DNA of 64,000 nucleotides from positions 372,001 to 436,000 of the forward strand of contig NZ_JYJB01000008.1 of assembly GCF_000956475.1 (NCBI RefSeq), given 5' to 3'. The stretch comes from Microbacterium hydrocarbonoxydans (GTDB taxonomy: Bacteria; Actinomycetota; Actinomycetes; Actinomycetales; Microbacteriaceae). Position 1 is the stretch's first letter, and each line of letters opens with the position of its first letter. A model generated the notes under the pieces. That model saw only the letters and a list, made by a program, of their open reading frames with translations. It was not told where the DNA came from and searched no databases. Shown here piece after piece: positions 25,339-33,357 of this stretch. The position numbers and the translations under genes were made by a program.

Positions 25339-26046
25339 ATGCGCGTCAACAAGTGGGGAGTCGGCGTCGTTCTCGCCGCCGCCGTCATGCTCACCGGATG
25401 CTCCGCAGGAGCCTCGGACAAGCCGGCAGCAGAGGACAAGCCCAGCAGCAGCGCATCGCAGGAAGCGGAAGCGCCCGCGACTGACTGCCCCGAGCTCAAG
25501 GAGGGCGCGACCGTCGACGGCGCCGCCCTCGGCGCCTGCATCGCCGACACCGCCCAGTCGATCTCCGGCTACGCGGCCACCTCGACAGTGATGGGCATGG
25601 AGACGACCGGCCGATACAACCCCTCGGAGAAGGCTCTCGAGACCACCACCCCGATGGGCTCGGTCATCGTGATCGGCGACGACGCCTGGGTGAAGACCGC
25701 GACCGGCGCCTGGCAGGTCGCCGACGCCGCATCGAGCGACCCGATCGTCGCCGGCCTCAGCATGGGCGCCGCAGCCGCCGCGCAGACGAGCCCCGCCATG
25801 ATCGCCGACCTTCTCGCCGGCGACTTCACGATCACGGGCACCGGCGAGCGTCTTGGCCAGCAGGTGTACCTGGTGTCGGGAACAGTCGAGGTGCAGGGCG
25901 CATCCTCCGAGATCGTCCTCGAGGTCACGAAGGACTATGCGCCTCTCGCGACGACGACCAAGTCCGAGGTCAGCGGCACGAGCATCGAGTCGACGACGGT
26001 CGTCACCGAGTGGGACGTCCCGCAGGACATCGTCGCTCCGCTCTGA
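25339..26046 (+). CDS. Secreted lipoprotein, LppX/LprG-like size and plan
   Basis: 235 residues. Lipobox LTGCSAGAS gives diacylated Cys at about residue 21 after a hydrophobic h-region (VGVVLAAAVMLTGC). A Ser/Glu/Lys-rich linker is followed by a beta-strand-rich domain (IVIGDDAWVKTATGAWQVAD; VYLVSGTVEVQGASSEIVLE; IESTTVVTEWDV). Length and strand pattern resemble actinobacterial LppX/LprAFG-type lipoproteins that bind lipids, but similarity is only general. ATG preceded by GAAGGGGGG. A strong terminator follows 14 bp after the stop, so the gene is monocistronic. Confidence 0.75.
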   Translation: MRVNKWGVGVVLAAAVMLTGCSAGASDKPAAEDKPSSSASQEAEAPATDCPELKEGATVDGAALGACIADTAQSISGYAATSTVMGMETTGRYNPSEKALETTTPMGSVIVIGDDAWVKTATGAWQVADAASSDPIVAGLSMGAAAAAQTSPAMIADLLAGDFTITGTGERLGQQVYLVSGTVEVQGASSEIVLEVTKDYAPLATTTKSEVSGTSIESTTVVTEWDVPQDIVAPL

Positions 26047-26060
26047 GCGGGTCTGGATCA

Positions 26061-26094
26061 GGGGAGGGCCGGGGCGCATGCCCCGGCCCTCCCC
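26061..26094 (+). terminator. Terminator after the lipoprotein gene
   Basis: 15-bp perfect stem GGGGAGGGCCGGGGC (26061-26075), GCAT loop, complementary arm 26080-26094. Confidence 0.75.
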
Positions 26095-26280
26095 TGCGTC
26101 GCGGCGCCGCTCGTCGATCGGGAAAGGTCGTCCTGGACGATCGGCGAGACATGCTTCGACGAACGGCGAGAAAGCCGAGCGACGGATTGTATTCCAGCAT
26201 TCTGGTTGGCACGGTGGTTGTGCGCTCACCGGGCGCAGCACATCGGAAGGGCTTCGGCCCCTCGAACAAAGGGAATGACA

Positions 26281-26355
26281 ATGGACGCAATCCTCGGCCT
26301 CATCACCTCGCTCCTCAACACTCTCCTCGGCCTGCTCGGCGGCATCGGCGGCTGA
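26281..26355 (+). CDS. 24-residue hydrophobic peptide
   Basis: ATG at 26281, TGA at 26353-26355. The peptide is strongly hydrophobic (MDAILGLITSLLNTLLGLLG, then GIGG), with Thr, Ser and Asn on one face if helical, one acidic residue and no basic residue. AAAGGG at 26268-26273 lies seven to eight bases upstream. A 14-bp terminator stem begins 15 bases after the stop, so the unit has the layout of a stand-alone small gene. An in-frame ATG at 26275 would add two residues but is too close to the Shine-Dalgarno. Size and leucine spacing recall phenol-soluble modulins, small toxins or membrane-active peptides. No homologue is claimed. Confidence 0.55.
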   Translation: MDAILGLITSLLNTLLGLLGGIGG

Positions 26356-26369
26356 GCCCGCCACACGCA

Positions 26370-26403
26370 AAGGCCCCTGCGGACACGCATCCGCAGGGGC
26401 CTT
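26370..26403 (+). terminator. Terminator after the small-peptide gene
   Basis: 14-bp perfect stem AAGGCCCCTGCGGA (26370-26383), CACGCA loop, TCCGCAGGGGCCTT (26390-26403). It also serves the leftward ABC operon, whose last stop is at 26416. Confidence 0.75.
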
Positions 26404-26415
26404 CGTCGTCCCGAA

Positions 26416-27255
26416 TCAGTCGATGACGGCAGACTCCTCCGACCACAGCATCCGATCCTCCGTGGAAGGGGCCTCGGGGATCCGCCCCGCGCCGTCAGGC
26501 TCCGGGATCGCGGCCAGGAGCGCCTGGGTGTACGGATGCTGGGGGTTCGACCACACCCGAGCTGTGGCGCCCGACTCCATCACGCGGCCCGCGTAGAGCA
26601 CGACGGTGCGGTCGGCGATGCGGCGGACCACGGCGAGGTCGTGCGAGATGAACAGCATGCCCGCGCCCGCCTCGGCCACGAGGTCGCGCATCAAGCCGGC
26701 CACGCTCGTCTGCGTCGACGCGTCGAGCGCCGAGATCGGCTCATCCGCGACCAGCAGCGAAGGCCTCGCGGCAAGCGCACGCGCGATCGCGATGCGCTGC
26801 TTCTGCCCTCCAGAGAACTGATGCGGGTAGCGCGAAGCCGCCGTCGCCGGGAGCCCGACCTTCTCGAGCCACTCCTCGACCGTCGAACCCGCCGCGCCTC
26901 GCGCCAGAGCCGTCGCGATGCCGTCGGCGATCTGGTCTCCGATGCGGCGACGCGGGTTCAGTGAGGTCGCCGGGTCCTGGAAGACCATCTGGATGCCGGT
27001 GAGGGCGATCGACCGGCGACGGATGCCGAGCGGCGTGACCGGGGCGTCGTGGAACAGCACGGTTCCTGCCGCGAGCTTCTCGATGCCCACCGCCGCACGG
27101 GCGAGGCTCGACTTGCCGCTGCCGGATTCGCCGACCAGAGCCACGGTCTCTCCCGGCGCCACGCGCAGCGAGACGCCGTCGACGGCGACGACCGGCGGGT
27201 TGCCGGGGTAGCGCACGACGACGTCCTGCGCGTCGAGGACGGCGACTTCACTCAT
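26416..27255 (-). CDS. Oligopeptide/dipeptide ABC transporter ATPase (DppF-like)
   Basis: 279 residues. Walker A GESGSGKSSLARA, signature FSGGQKQRIAIARALAARPS, Walker B LLVADEPISALD, and switch His in LFISHDLAVV. C-terminal region HPYTQALLAAIPEPDG is the oligopeptide-transporter extension. Last gene of the first peptide-import operon; its start (27253-27255) overlaps the previous gene by 8 bp. Supplies energy for import together with the DppD-like ATPase. Extra in-frame sequence upstream belongs to the previous gene's shadow. Confidence 0.9.
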   Translation of the reverse strand: MSEVAVLDAQDVVVRYPGNPPVVAVDGVSLRVAPGETVALVGESGSGKSSLARAAVGIEKLAAGTVLFHDAPVTPLGIRRRSIALTGIQMVFQDPATSLNPRRRIGDQIADGIATALARGAAGSTVEEWLEKVGLPATAASRYPHQFSGGQKQRIAIARALAARPSLLVADEPISALDASTQTSVAGLMRDLVAEAGAGMLFISHDLAVVRRIADRTVVLYAGRVMESGATARVWSNPQHPYTQALLAAIPEPDGAGRIPEAPSTEDRMLWSEESAVID

Positions 27256-28078
27256 CTGCGGCCTCCTCGGTCGCTGCATCCGCTTCGCCTGCGGCATCCG
27301 CCTCGTCGATCTTCGAGCCGGGCAGAGCGGCGAGCAAGGTGCGGGTGTACTCGTGCTGCGGATCGAGGAACAGCGTCGCACGGTCGGCCCGCTCGACGAT
27401 CTCGCCGTTCTTCATGACGGCCACCTCATCCGCGATCGCGCTCATCACTCCCAGGTCGTGGGTGACGAGCAGCACGGCGAGATTCCGTTCGGTCGCGAGA
27501 TCGCGCAGCAGCCGCAGGATGCCGGCCTGCACGGTGACGTCGAGCGCGGTGGTGGGCTCGTCGGCCAGCAGCACGTCGGGGTCGCACGCGAGTGCGCACG
27601 CGATCGCGATGCGCTGGCGCTGCCCGCCGGAGAACTGGTGCGGATAGCGCTTCAAGGCCTCGGCCGGGTTCGGCACCTGCACGATCTCGAGCAGCTCGAT
27701 CGCGCGGGCCCTGGCCGCATCCTTCTTGAGAGAGAGGTGCACTCGCAGATGATCGGTGAGCTGACGGCCCACCGGCAGCTGCGGATGCAGCGACGCCGAC
27801 GGGTCCTGGAACACCATCGCGATCCGCCTGCCGCGAATGCGGTTGAGCTCGCGCCGGCGCATGCCGAGCAGCTCCTCCCCCGCCAGCGAGATCGATCCAC
27901 CGGTGCGTGCGCCCCGCGGAAGGAGCCCCAGCACGGCCAGAGACGTCAGCGTCTTGCCCGACCCCGACTCGCCGGCGAGGCCATGGATGCGCCCCGCCTC
28001 GAGCTCGAGGGAGACACCGCGAACAAGGGGCCGCCCGATGTCGATCGTGAGATCGCGGATGCTGAGCGCGGCGGTCAT
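27248..28078 (-). CDS. Oligopeptide/dipeptide ABC transporter ATPase (DppD-like)
   Basis: 276 residues. Walker A GESGSGKTLTSLAVLGLLP, signature FSGGQRQRIAIACALACDPD, Walker B LLADEPTTALD, H-loop VTHDLGVMSAIAD, and the HEYTRTLLAALPGSK extension. ATG at 28076-28078 overlaps the permease stop by ATGA. Forms a heterodimer with the next ATPase. Confidence 0.9.
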   Translation of the reverse strand: MTAALSIRDLTIDIGRPLVRGVSLELEAGRIHGLAGESGSGKTLTSLAVLGLLPRGARTGGSISLAGEELLGMRRRELNRIRGRRIAMVFQDPSASLHPQLPVGRQLTDHLRVHLSLKKDAARARAIELLEIVQVPNPAEALKRYPHQFSGGQRQRIAIACALACDPDVLLADEPTTALDVTVQAGILRLLRDLATERNLAVLLVTHDLGVMSAIADEVAVMKNGEIVERADRATLFLDPQHEYTRTLLAALPGSKIDEADAAGEADAATEEAADE

Positions 28079-28986
28079 GCGAGCACCCCCTTCGCGTCGG
28101 CCTTGTGCTCGGCCTGCTTCTCATGCGTCATCTCGGCCGTCGGGTCGAGAACGTCGCGCATCGCGTCGCCGAGGAAGTTGAAGGCGAGTACGACCGTGAG
28201 GATCGCAAGCCCCGGGAAGACGCCCAGCCACCAGGCGTCGAAGTTCTGGATGGCGGCGGAGATCATCGAGCCCCACTCGGCGGTCGGCGGCTGCGCGCCC
28301 AGCCCGAGGAAGGACAGGCCCGAGAGCAGCAGGATGGCCGCGCCGATGTCGAGCGTCGCGAGCACGAGCATGGGTCCCGCGATGTTCGGCAGGATGTCGA
28401 CGAACAGCGTGCGCACGGGGGAATGCCCCAGCAGCCGGCCGGCGATCACGTAGTTCTGTCCGCGCAGGCCCAGCACGATGCTGCGCGTGACACGCGAGTA
28501 CTGCGGCCAGGAGACCACGATCGCGGCGATCACCGCGTTGAACAGCGACGGACCGAGTGAGGCGGCGACCACCATCGCGAGGATCACGGTGGGGAAGGCC
28601 ATGAAGAGGTCGGTGATGCGCATGAGCGTCTCGTCGACCCATCCGCCGAAATACCCGGCGAGCGCCCCGATCACGGTGCCGATGATCATGGCGGCGATCA
28701 CGAGCATGAGCGCGAGCGGCAGGCTCACCGTCGCGCCCGTCATCAGGCGCGAGAAGATGTCGCGGCCGTTGCCGTCTGTGCCGAGCAGCGTGTCGAGGCC
28801 GGGCGGCTGCAGCCGCGGCAGCACCTGCGCGTTCGGGTCGAAGGGCACCCACCACTGAGCGGTGAAGGCGATGATCACCCAGGCGAGGGCGATGACCGTG
28901 CCGACGACTCCGAGCGGGGTGCGCCAGGCGCGCGGCCACCGGAATCGGAATCGCCAGGGACCGGATGCCTGCTCGATGCGGCTCAT
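28075..28986 (-). CDS. Peptide ABC transporter permease (DppC-like)
   Basis: 303 residues, about six membrane helices. N-terminal LGVVGTVIALAWVIIAFTAQ, DGNGRDIFSRLMTGA, and the EAA-type loop AGRLLGHSPVRTLFVDILPN typical of OppC/DppC; C-terminal LGDAMRDVLDPT is the family ending. ATG overlaps the DppB stop by ATGA. Confidence 0.9.
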   Translation of the reverse strand: MSRIEQASGPWRFRFRWPRAWRTPLGVVGTVIALAWVIIAFTAQWWVPFDPNAQVLPRLQPPGLDTLLGTDGNGRDIFSRLMTGATVSLPLALMLVIAAMIIGTVIGALAGYFGGWVDETLMRITDLFMAFPTVILAMVVAASLGPSLFNAVIAAIVVSWPQYSRVTRSIVLGLRGQNYVIAGRLLGHSPVRTLFVDILPNIAGPMLVLATLDIGAAILLLSGLSFLGLGAQPPTAEWGSMISAAIQNFDAWWLGVFPGLAILTVVLAFNFLGDAMRDVLDPTAEMTHEKQAEHKADAKGVLA

Positions 28987-30044
28987 GCGATCCTCACTCT
29001 CGGGTCCAGGACGCCGTAGAGCAGGTCGACGACGAAGTTGATGAGGAGGTAGATGAGGCCGACCACCAGGCCGACGCCCATGATGCCGGGGAGGTCGAGG
29101 TTCGACGCCGAGTTGTAGGCGTAGGTGCCAAGACCCGGCCAGGCGAACACCGACTCGACGAGCACGGTGCCCGACAGCAGCGAGCCGAAGGCGACGCCGA
29201 CGACGGTGAGGATCGGGAGGGATGCTCCGCGGAGCACGTAGTCGAGGATCACGCGCATCGCGGGGAGGCCCTTGGCCCTGGCCGCCCTGACGTAGTCGCT
29301 GCCGAGGACCTCGAGCACCGAGGTGCGGATGAAGCGGGTGAGCAGCCCGATCGTGACGAGCGAGAGCACGAGAACCGGAAGTGCGAGGTGCGCCAGGGCA
29401 TCGAAGTACCCGACGCCGTCGCCGTTCAGGAGGAAGTCGATCGTGTACATGCCGGTGACGGTCGGCGGCGGGGTGATCGACGGCGAGATGCGCCCGGAGC
29501 CCGGTGCGATGTGCAGCTGCAGGAAGAACACGTAGAAGCTGACGAGTGCGAGCCAGAAGGTCGGCACGCTGAGGCCGACGAGGGTCACCACGCGGATGAC
29601 CTGATCGGTCACGAGTCCGCGGCGGTAGGCCGCGAGGGTGCCGAGCACGATGCTCACGACGAGGCTGAGGAAGATGGCGCCGATGGCCACCTCGATCGTC
29701 GCGGGCACGGCGGTGGCGAGGTCGCTGGTGACCGGGCGACCGGTCACCAGCGACGTGCCGAGGTCTCCTCGGAGGAGGTTCCCCATGTAGATGAAGTACT
29801 GGACGATCAGCGGCTGGTCGAGGCCGTGGGCCTTGATGAACGCGTCGCGCGTCGCCGGGTTCTGCGACGCCCCCTCGCCAAGCGCTGCGGAGACGGGGTC
29901 TCCGGGCACCAGGTTGGTGAGCGCGAACGTCACGATCGTGACCCCCACCAGCAGGAGCAGCGAGGTGCCGACCCGGCGCAGCAGGTATCCGATCAGCGGA
30001 GACCTGCGGCGCTGCGCCTGTCTCTGCACGGCCACTGTCGTCAT
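28983..30044 (-). CDS. Peptide ABC transporter permease (DppB-like)
   Basis: 353 residues from the ATG at 30042-30044. N-terminal YLLRRVGTSLLLLVGVTIVT, NLVPGDPVSAALG, and the EAA-type loop DYVRAARAKGLPAMRVILDY; ends LLYGVLDPRVRIA, all standard for OppB/DppB. Lies seven bases after the substrate-binding-protein gene. Confidence 0.9.
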   Translation of the reverse strand: MTTVAVQRQAQRRRSPLIGYLLRRVGTSLLLLVGVTIVTFALTNLVPGDPVSAALGEGASQNPATRDAFIKAHGLDQPLIVQYFIYMGNLLRGDLGTSLVTGRPVTSDLATAVPATIEVAIGAIFLSLVVSIVLGTLAAYRRGLVTDQVIRVVTLVGLSVPTFWLALVSFYVFFLQLHIAPGSGRISPSITPPPTVTGMYTIDFLLNGDGVGYFDALAHLALPVLVLSLVTIGLLTRFIRTSVLEVLGSDYVRAARAKGLPAMRVILDYVLRGASLPILTVVGVAFGSLLSGTVLVESVFAWPGLGTYAYNSASNLDLPGIMGVGLVVGLIYLLINFVVDLLYGVLDPRVRIA

Positions 30045-30051
30045 GAGTGCC

Positions 30052-31638
30052 TCAGCCGGCGGGGTTGATCTCGGCGATGTCCATCTCCCACACGGAGTTG
30101 TACACCGCACCGGTGACGTCGTCGGCCGTGGCGATGTTGCGCCCGGGGACGATCAGCGGCACGAACGGCCCCTCCGCCTGCATCGCCTCGGCGAACTTGG
30201 TGAAGTCCTCGGCGCGGGTGGCGGCATCCGTCGCGCTGGCGGCATCCGCGGCGATCCCGGCGATCTCGGGGTTCGCCTCCGCAGCCCAGCCCGAGCGCAG
30301 GCCCACCTTGAGGCCGGGTGCGAAGGGCAGGAAGTTCGCCGAGTCGGCGTAGTCAGGGCCCCAGAACCACAGGCCGAAGCCCTCGGTGCCGGCGACATAT
30401 GCGTCGAGCTCGGTCGCGAACGGCTGCGGAGCCAGCTCGACCGTGATGCCCGCATCCTTCAGCTGCGCCTGGATGCGCTCGGCGAGAGGCGTGAACTCCA
30501 CACCGCCGACCGGGTAGTCGTTGGGGAACTGCAGCTTCAGGGTCTGCCCGGTGTAGCCGGCTTCGGCGAGCGCGGCCTTGGCCTTCTCGGCATCCGGCTT
30601 CACACCGCTGTCGAGAGCGCCCTCGAATCCGGGCGGGATCACGCCGGTGGCCTGCACGGCACCGGCGCCTGCGAGCTCGAGCAGCGCGTCGTAGTCGAGC
30701 GAGTAGCGGATCGCCTCGGCGATCTTCACGTTCGCGAGATCACCGGCGACGGCCGGCGACTGGTTCAGGAGCAGGAAGATCGTCTGGCCCGAGGGCACCG
30801 AGTCGACCTTGACGCCGTCTCCGAGGCCGGCGACCTGGTCGCCGTTGAGGTCCATCGCGACCATGGAGTCGCCGCCCTTGAGGTTGGCGAGCTGGGTGGC
30901 GCTCTCGGTGACGTTGCGGACGACGACGCGGTCGTAGCCGGCCTCCTCGTCGCCGTTGTACTCGTCGTTCTTCTTCAGCACGACCTGCGAGGTGAGATCG
31001 AGCGAGTCGAGCACGTAGGGGCCGGAGCCGGCCGAGGCGCCATCGAGGTACTTCTGGGCGCTGTCGGAGCCGTCGGTCGCGCCGCCGTTCTCCATCACGA
31101 CGTCGGAGTTCACGATCCCGAGCGCGGGGTTCGCGAGGATCGCGGGCAGCTGCAGCAGCGGTGTCTCCGAGCTGATCTTCACGGTCTTGTCGTCGACCTC
31201 GGTGATCGTGAGGCCGCCGAGAAGGAAGTTCGGCTTGGCGTCTTCCATGCCCTGGATGCGCTGCAGGGAGAACACGACGTCCTTCGCCTCGATCGGCGAG
31301 CCGTCGGAGAAGACTCGATCACCCTCGAGCGTGAAGGTGAACTCGGTCGCGGCGTCGTTCTGCTCCCACGAGGCGAGGCCGGGGATCGGGGTCGAGACGT
31401 CGGAGCCCTTGAAGTCGACGAGAGTCTCGTAGAGGGCCTTCGCGATCATGTTGCCGGTGGGGTCGTAGGTGTGGCCCGGGTCACCGGTCTCGATCGAGAA
31501 CGCGGTGTCGATGACGAGCGAGTCGCCCTTCGAGCCGTTGCTTCCGCCGTTCGCGGAGTTGCCGCCGGAGCACCCGGCGAGGGCGAGGAGCGCGACGGCT
31601 CCCAGTGCGATGAGAGAGGTGCTGCGACGCGTCACCAT
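30052..31638 (-). CDS. Peptide ABC transporter substrate-binding lipoprotein (DppA-like)
   Basis: 528 residues. Lipobox LLALAGCSGG after a basic, hydrophobic signal (MVTRRSTSLIALGAVA). Family-5 solute-binding fold: IDTAFSIETGDPGHTYDPTG, LTFTLEGDRVFSDGSPIEAKDVVFSLQRI-type region (split here for brevity) and FWGPDYADSANFLPFAPG. ATG at 31636-31638 with GGAGGT four bases upstream; a GTG immediately follows as an alternative start. First gene of the operon and divergent from an Lrp-type regulator, which is its likely controller. Confidence 0.9.
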   Translation of the reverse strand: MVTRRSTSLIALGAVALLALAGCSGGNSANGGSNGSKGDSLVIDTAFSIETGDPGHTYDPTGNMIAKALYETLVDFKGSDVSTPIPGLASWEQNDAATEFTFTLEGDRVFSDGSPIEAKDVVFSLQRIQGMEDAKPNFLLGGLTITEVDDKTVKISSETPLLQLPAILANPALGIVNSDVVMENGGATDGSDSAQKYLDGASAGSGPYVLDSLDLTSQVVLKKNDEYNGDEEAGYDRVVVRNVTESATQLANLKGGDSMVAMDLNGDQVAGLGDGVKVDSVPSGQTIFLLLNQSPAVAGDLANVKIAEAIRYSLDYDALLELAGAGAVQATGVIPPGFEGALDSGVKPDAEKAKAALAEAGYTGQTLKLQFPNDYPVGGVEFTPLAERIQAQLKDAGITVELAPQPFATELDAYVAGTEGFGLWFWGPDYADSANFLPFAPGLKVGLRSGWAAEANPEIAGIAADAASATDAATRAEDFTKFAEAMQAEGPFVPLIVPGRNIATADDVTGAVYNSVWEMDIAEINPAG

Positions 31639-31786
31639 GGTGACCTCCAGGGGCGAGGAGTACATTTCGGGTAGGTCGACCGAAGTGGACGACCTTCAAC
31701 AGATTCCCATGATGTGCGACGATCTGTCTATCAAGAATGCATAACGCTGGCTGGATCTGATTCCGGCCCTATCCAGGAGGTGCAAT
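31639..31786. promoter_or_regulatory. Divergent promoter region, peptide importer / Lrp regulator
   Basis: 148-bp spacer, noticeably AT-richer near 31705-31745. Leftward TTGATA (about 31730) and the ATGCAT palindrome (31736-31741) are visible, and AGGAGGTG lies just before the regulator ATG. No confident full promoter was fixed. This is the natural place for Lrp-type binding. Confidence 0.35.
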
Positions 31787-32374
31787 ATGTCCAGCAGGGA
31801 CGCCGAAGTCCTGAAGCAATCTGGACGAAGTGCCATGCCTCTCGACGACATCGCGTACAGAATTCTCGACGTGCTGCGTGAGAACGGCCGCGTGTCGATC
31901 GCCGCTCTCGCCGAGAAGGTGGGGATCTCACGGGCCAACGCCTACACGCGGGTCGAATCCCTCGTGCACGACGGCGTGATCACCGGCTTCAGCGCGCGCA
32001 TCGACCCGGCGAAGGCGGGGCTGTCGATCGGGGCGCTGGTCTTCGTCACCGTGCTCCCGCAGGCCTGGGCCTCGTTTCGCGAGCGGGTGTCGGAGATGCC
32101 CGACGTCGAGTGGTGCGCGATCACGACCGGCGAGCACGATGCGATGCTGCTGATCCGCGCGGTCGACGTGAGCGGCGTGCACGAGTTCTCGACCGGCGTC
32201 ATCGCGCAGCTCCCCGAGGTGCGCACCGTGGTGAGCGTCGTGGTGCTCGACGAGGTCGTGCGGCGTTCCTTCCTGCTGCCGTCGGACCTTCCAGAGCGGA
32301 ACACCGAGATCCCGCTGGGGATGACGCGCTGGACGCCGGCATCGCCCGGCCGCGACACGCTTCCACCGCGCTGA
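31787..32374 (+). CDS. Lrp/AsnC-family transcriptional regulator
   Basis: 195 residues. N-terminal HTH PLDDIAYRILDVLRENGRVS, then IAALAEKVGISRANAYTRVE and GVITGFSARIDPAKAGLS (the Lrp signature), followed by the RAM/AsnC domain with VEWCAITTGEHDAMLLIRA. Senses an amino acid or similar small ligand and usually controls a neighbouring gene. ATG with AGGAGG six to seven bases upstream. Divergent from the dpp-type operon, so regulation of peptide uptake is likely (inference). Confidence 0.9.
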   Translation: MSSRDAEVLKQSGRSAMPLDDIAYRILDVLRENGRVSIAALAEKVGISRANAYTRVESLVHDGVITGFSARIDPAKAGLSIGALVFVTVLPQAWASFRERVSEMPDVEWCAITTGEHDAMLLIRAVDVSGVHEFSTGVIAQLPEVRTVVSVVVLDEVVRRSFLLPSDLPERNTEIPLGMTRWTPASPGRDTLPPR

Positions 32375-32425
32375 CACGTCTCGCCTGAGTCGCTGCGCTC
32401 CTTCGCTCGACGACCGGCGCGTGCC

Positions 32426-32785
32426 TCAGACGGCCGCGATCTCCTCGCACACGCTGAGCTGAGGCGCGCCGTGCATCTCGTAGTGCTCGACGAGCCGGAT
32501 GAGCCCGGCATCCGTCATCTCGAGGTCGCTCTCGCCGTCACCGGTCACCACCGTGCCGTCCGCGACCAGCACGTGCACGAACGACACCCAGATCGAGTCG
32601 CCCGTCCGCGTGCCGACGAAACGGCCGAAGGTGACCGTGTCGCCCTCGTAGTCTCCCCAGATCGCGCCGTCGCGCTCCCAGTAGGTGAAGACGCTCGGAG
32701 CGTCGGGATCGACCGCCGAGGTGGTCGAGGAGACCATCCGGAATCGGCGGCCGTCGAGGGAGGGGATGGATGCTGTCGCGGTCAC
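32426..32785 (-). CDS. Small conserved hypothetical protein
   Basis: 119 residues from a GTG at 32783-32785 that overlaps the GNAT stop by GTGA. Beta-rich, with GRRFRMVSSTTSAVDPDAPS, FTYWERDGAIWGDYEGDTV and GRFVGTRTGDSIWVSFVHVL, followed by IRLVEHYEMHG. This strand pattern (GxFxxxENxxxGxVxxxTxFxYxQ-like) resembles short proteins often annotated loosely as N-acetylglutamate synthase, without enzymatic proof. No signal peptide. Third gene of a coupled set with the GNAT and a membrane protein. Confidence 0.7.
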   Translation of the reverse strand: MTATASIPSLDGRRFRMVSSTTSAVDPDAPSVFTYWERDGAIWGDYEGDTVTFGRFVGTRTGDSIWVSFVHVLVADGTVVTGDGESDLEMTDAGLIRLVEHYEMHGAPQLSVCEEIAAV

Positions 32786-33357
32786 TTCTCGATTATGGAC
32801 GATCTCCACTCGTGCTCGAGCAGCGCGTAGATGAGCAGCGTCGTCCACTCCCCCTTGAACCAGGAGCTCTCCACCAGCCGGGCCTCGCGGCGGAAGCCGA
32901 GCCGCTCGACGACTCTGACGGATGCCGTGTTCCGCTCGTCGATGCGCGCAGCGATGCGGTGCAGGCCCAGTCCGCCGAACCCCAGAGCGAGGAGGGCTCC
33001 GACCGCCTCTGCCGCGTAGCCGCGGCCCGCGAAGGCAGGGTCGAGGATGTAACCGACCTCCCCTTCGCGGTCGTTCTCGCTGCGCCAGAACAGCACGACG
33101 TCGCCCACCAGGCGTCCGCTCTCGCGCTCCTCGACGGCGAGGCAGACCGCGTCATCCTGCTTCTCGAAGCGGGTTCCCGCCCAGCGGGTGGTGATCCGCT
33201 CTTCGACGTCGTCGAGCGTGAGCGGCCCGTAGGGGACGTAGCGGACGTTCTCGGCATCCGATTTGTAGACCAGCATCGCCTCGGCGTCGGACAGCGCGAT
33301 CGGGCGCAGCAGCAGCCGGTCGGTGAGGATCGGGTAGTCGGGGGCGAACACCGTCAC
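32782..33357 (-). CDS. GNAT-family N-acetyltransferase (RimJ/RimL type)
   Basis: 191 residues. ILTDRLLLRPIALSDAEAML at the N-terminus, GYILDPAFAGRGYAAEAVGA is the acetyl-CoA pyrophosphate loop (Q/RxxGxG/A), and IAARIDERNTASVRVVERLG followed by FRREA is the RimJ-type C-terminal signature. Transfers acetyl to an amine, substrate unknown. GTG at 33355-33357 overlaps the upstream stop by GTGA. Confidence 0.9.
   Translation of the reverse strand: MTVFAPDYPILTDRLLLRPIALSDAEAMLVYKSDAENVRYVPYGPLTLDDVEERITTRWAGTRFEKQDDAVCLAVEERESGRLVGDVVLFWRSENDREGEVGYILDPAFAGRGYAAEAVGALLALGFGGLGLHRIAARIDERNTASVRVVERLGFRREARLVESSWFKGEWTTLLIYALLEHEWRSSIIEK

Noticed and set aside
26207..26222. TGGCACG-N4-TTGTG, a near-consensus sigma54 -24/-12 element upstream of the small peptide
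   Set aside because: RpoN (sigma54) is not known in Actinobacteria and no sigma54 activator is present; most likely chance similarity.
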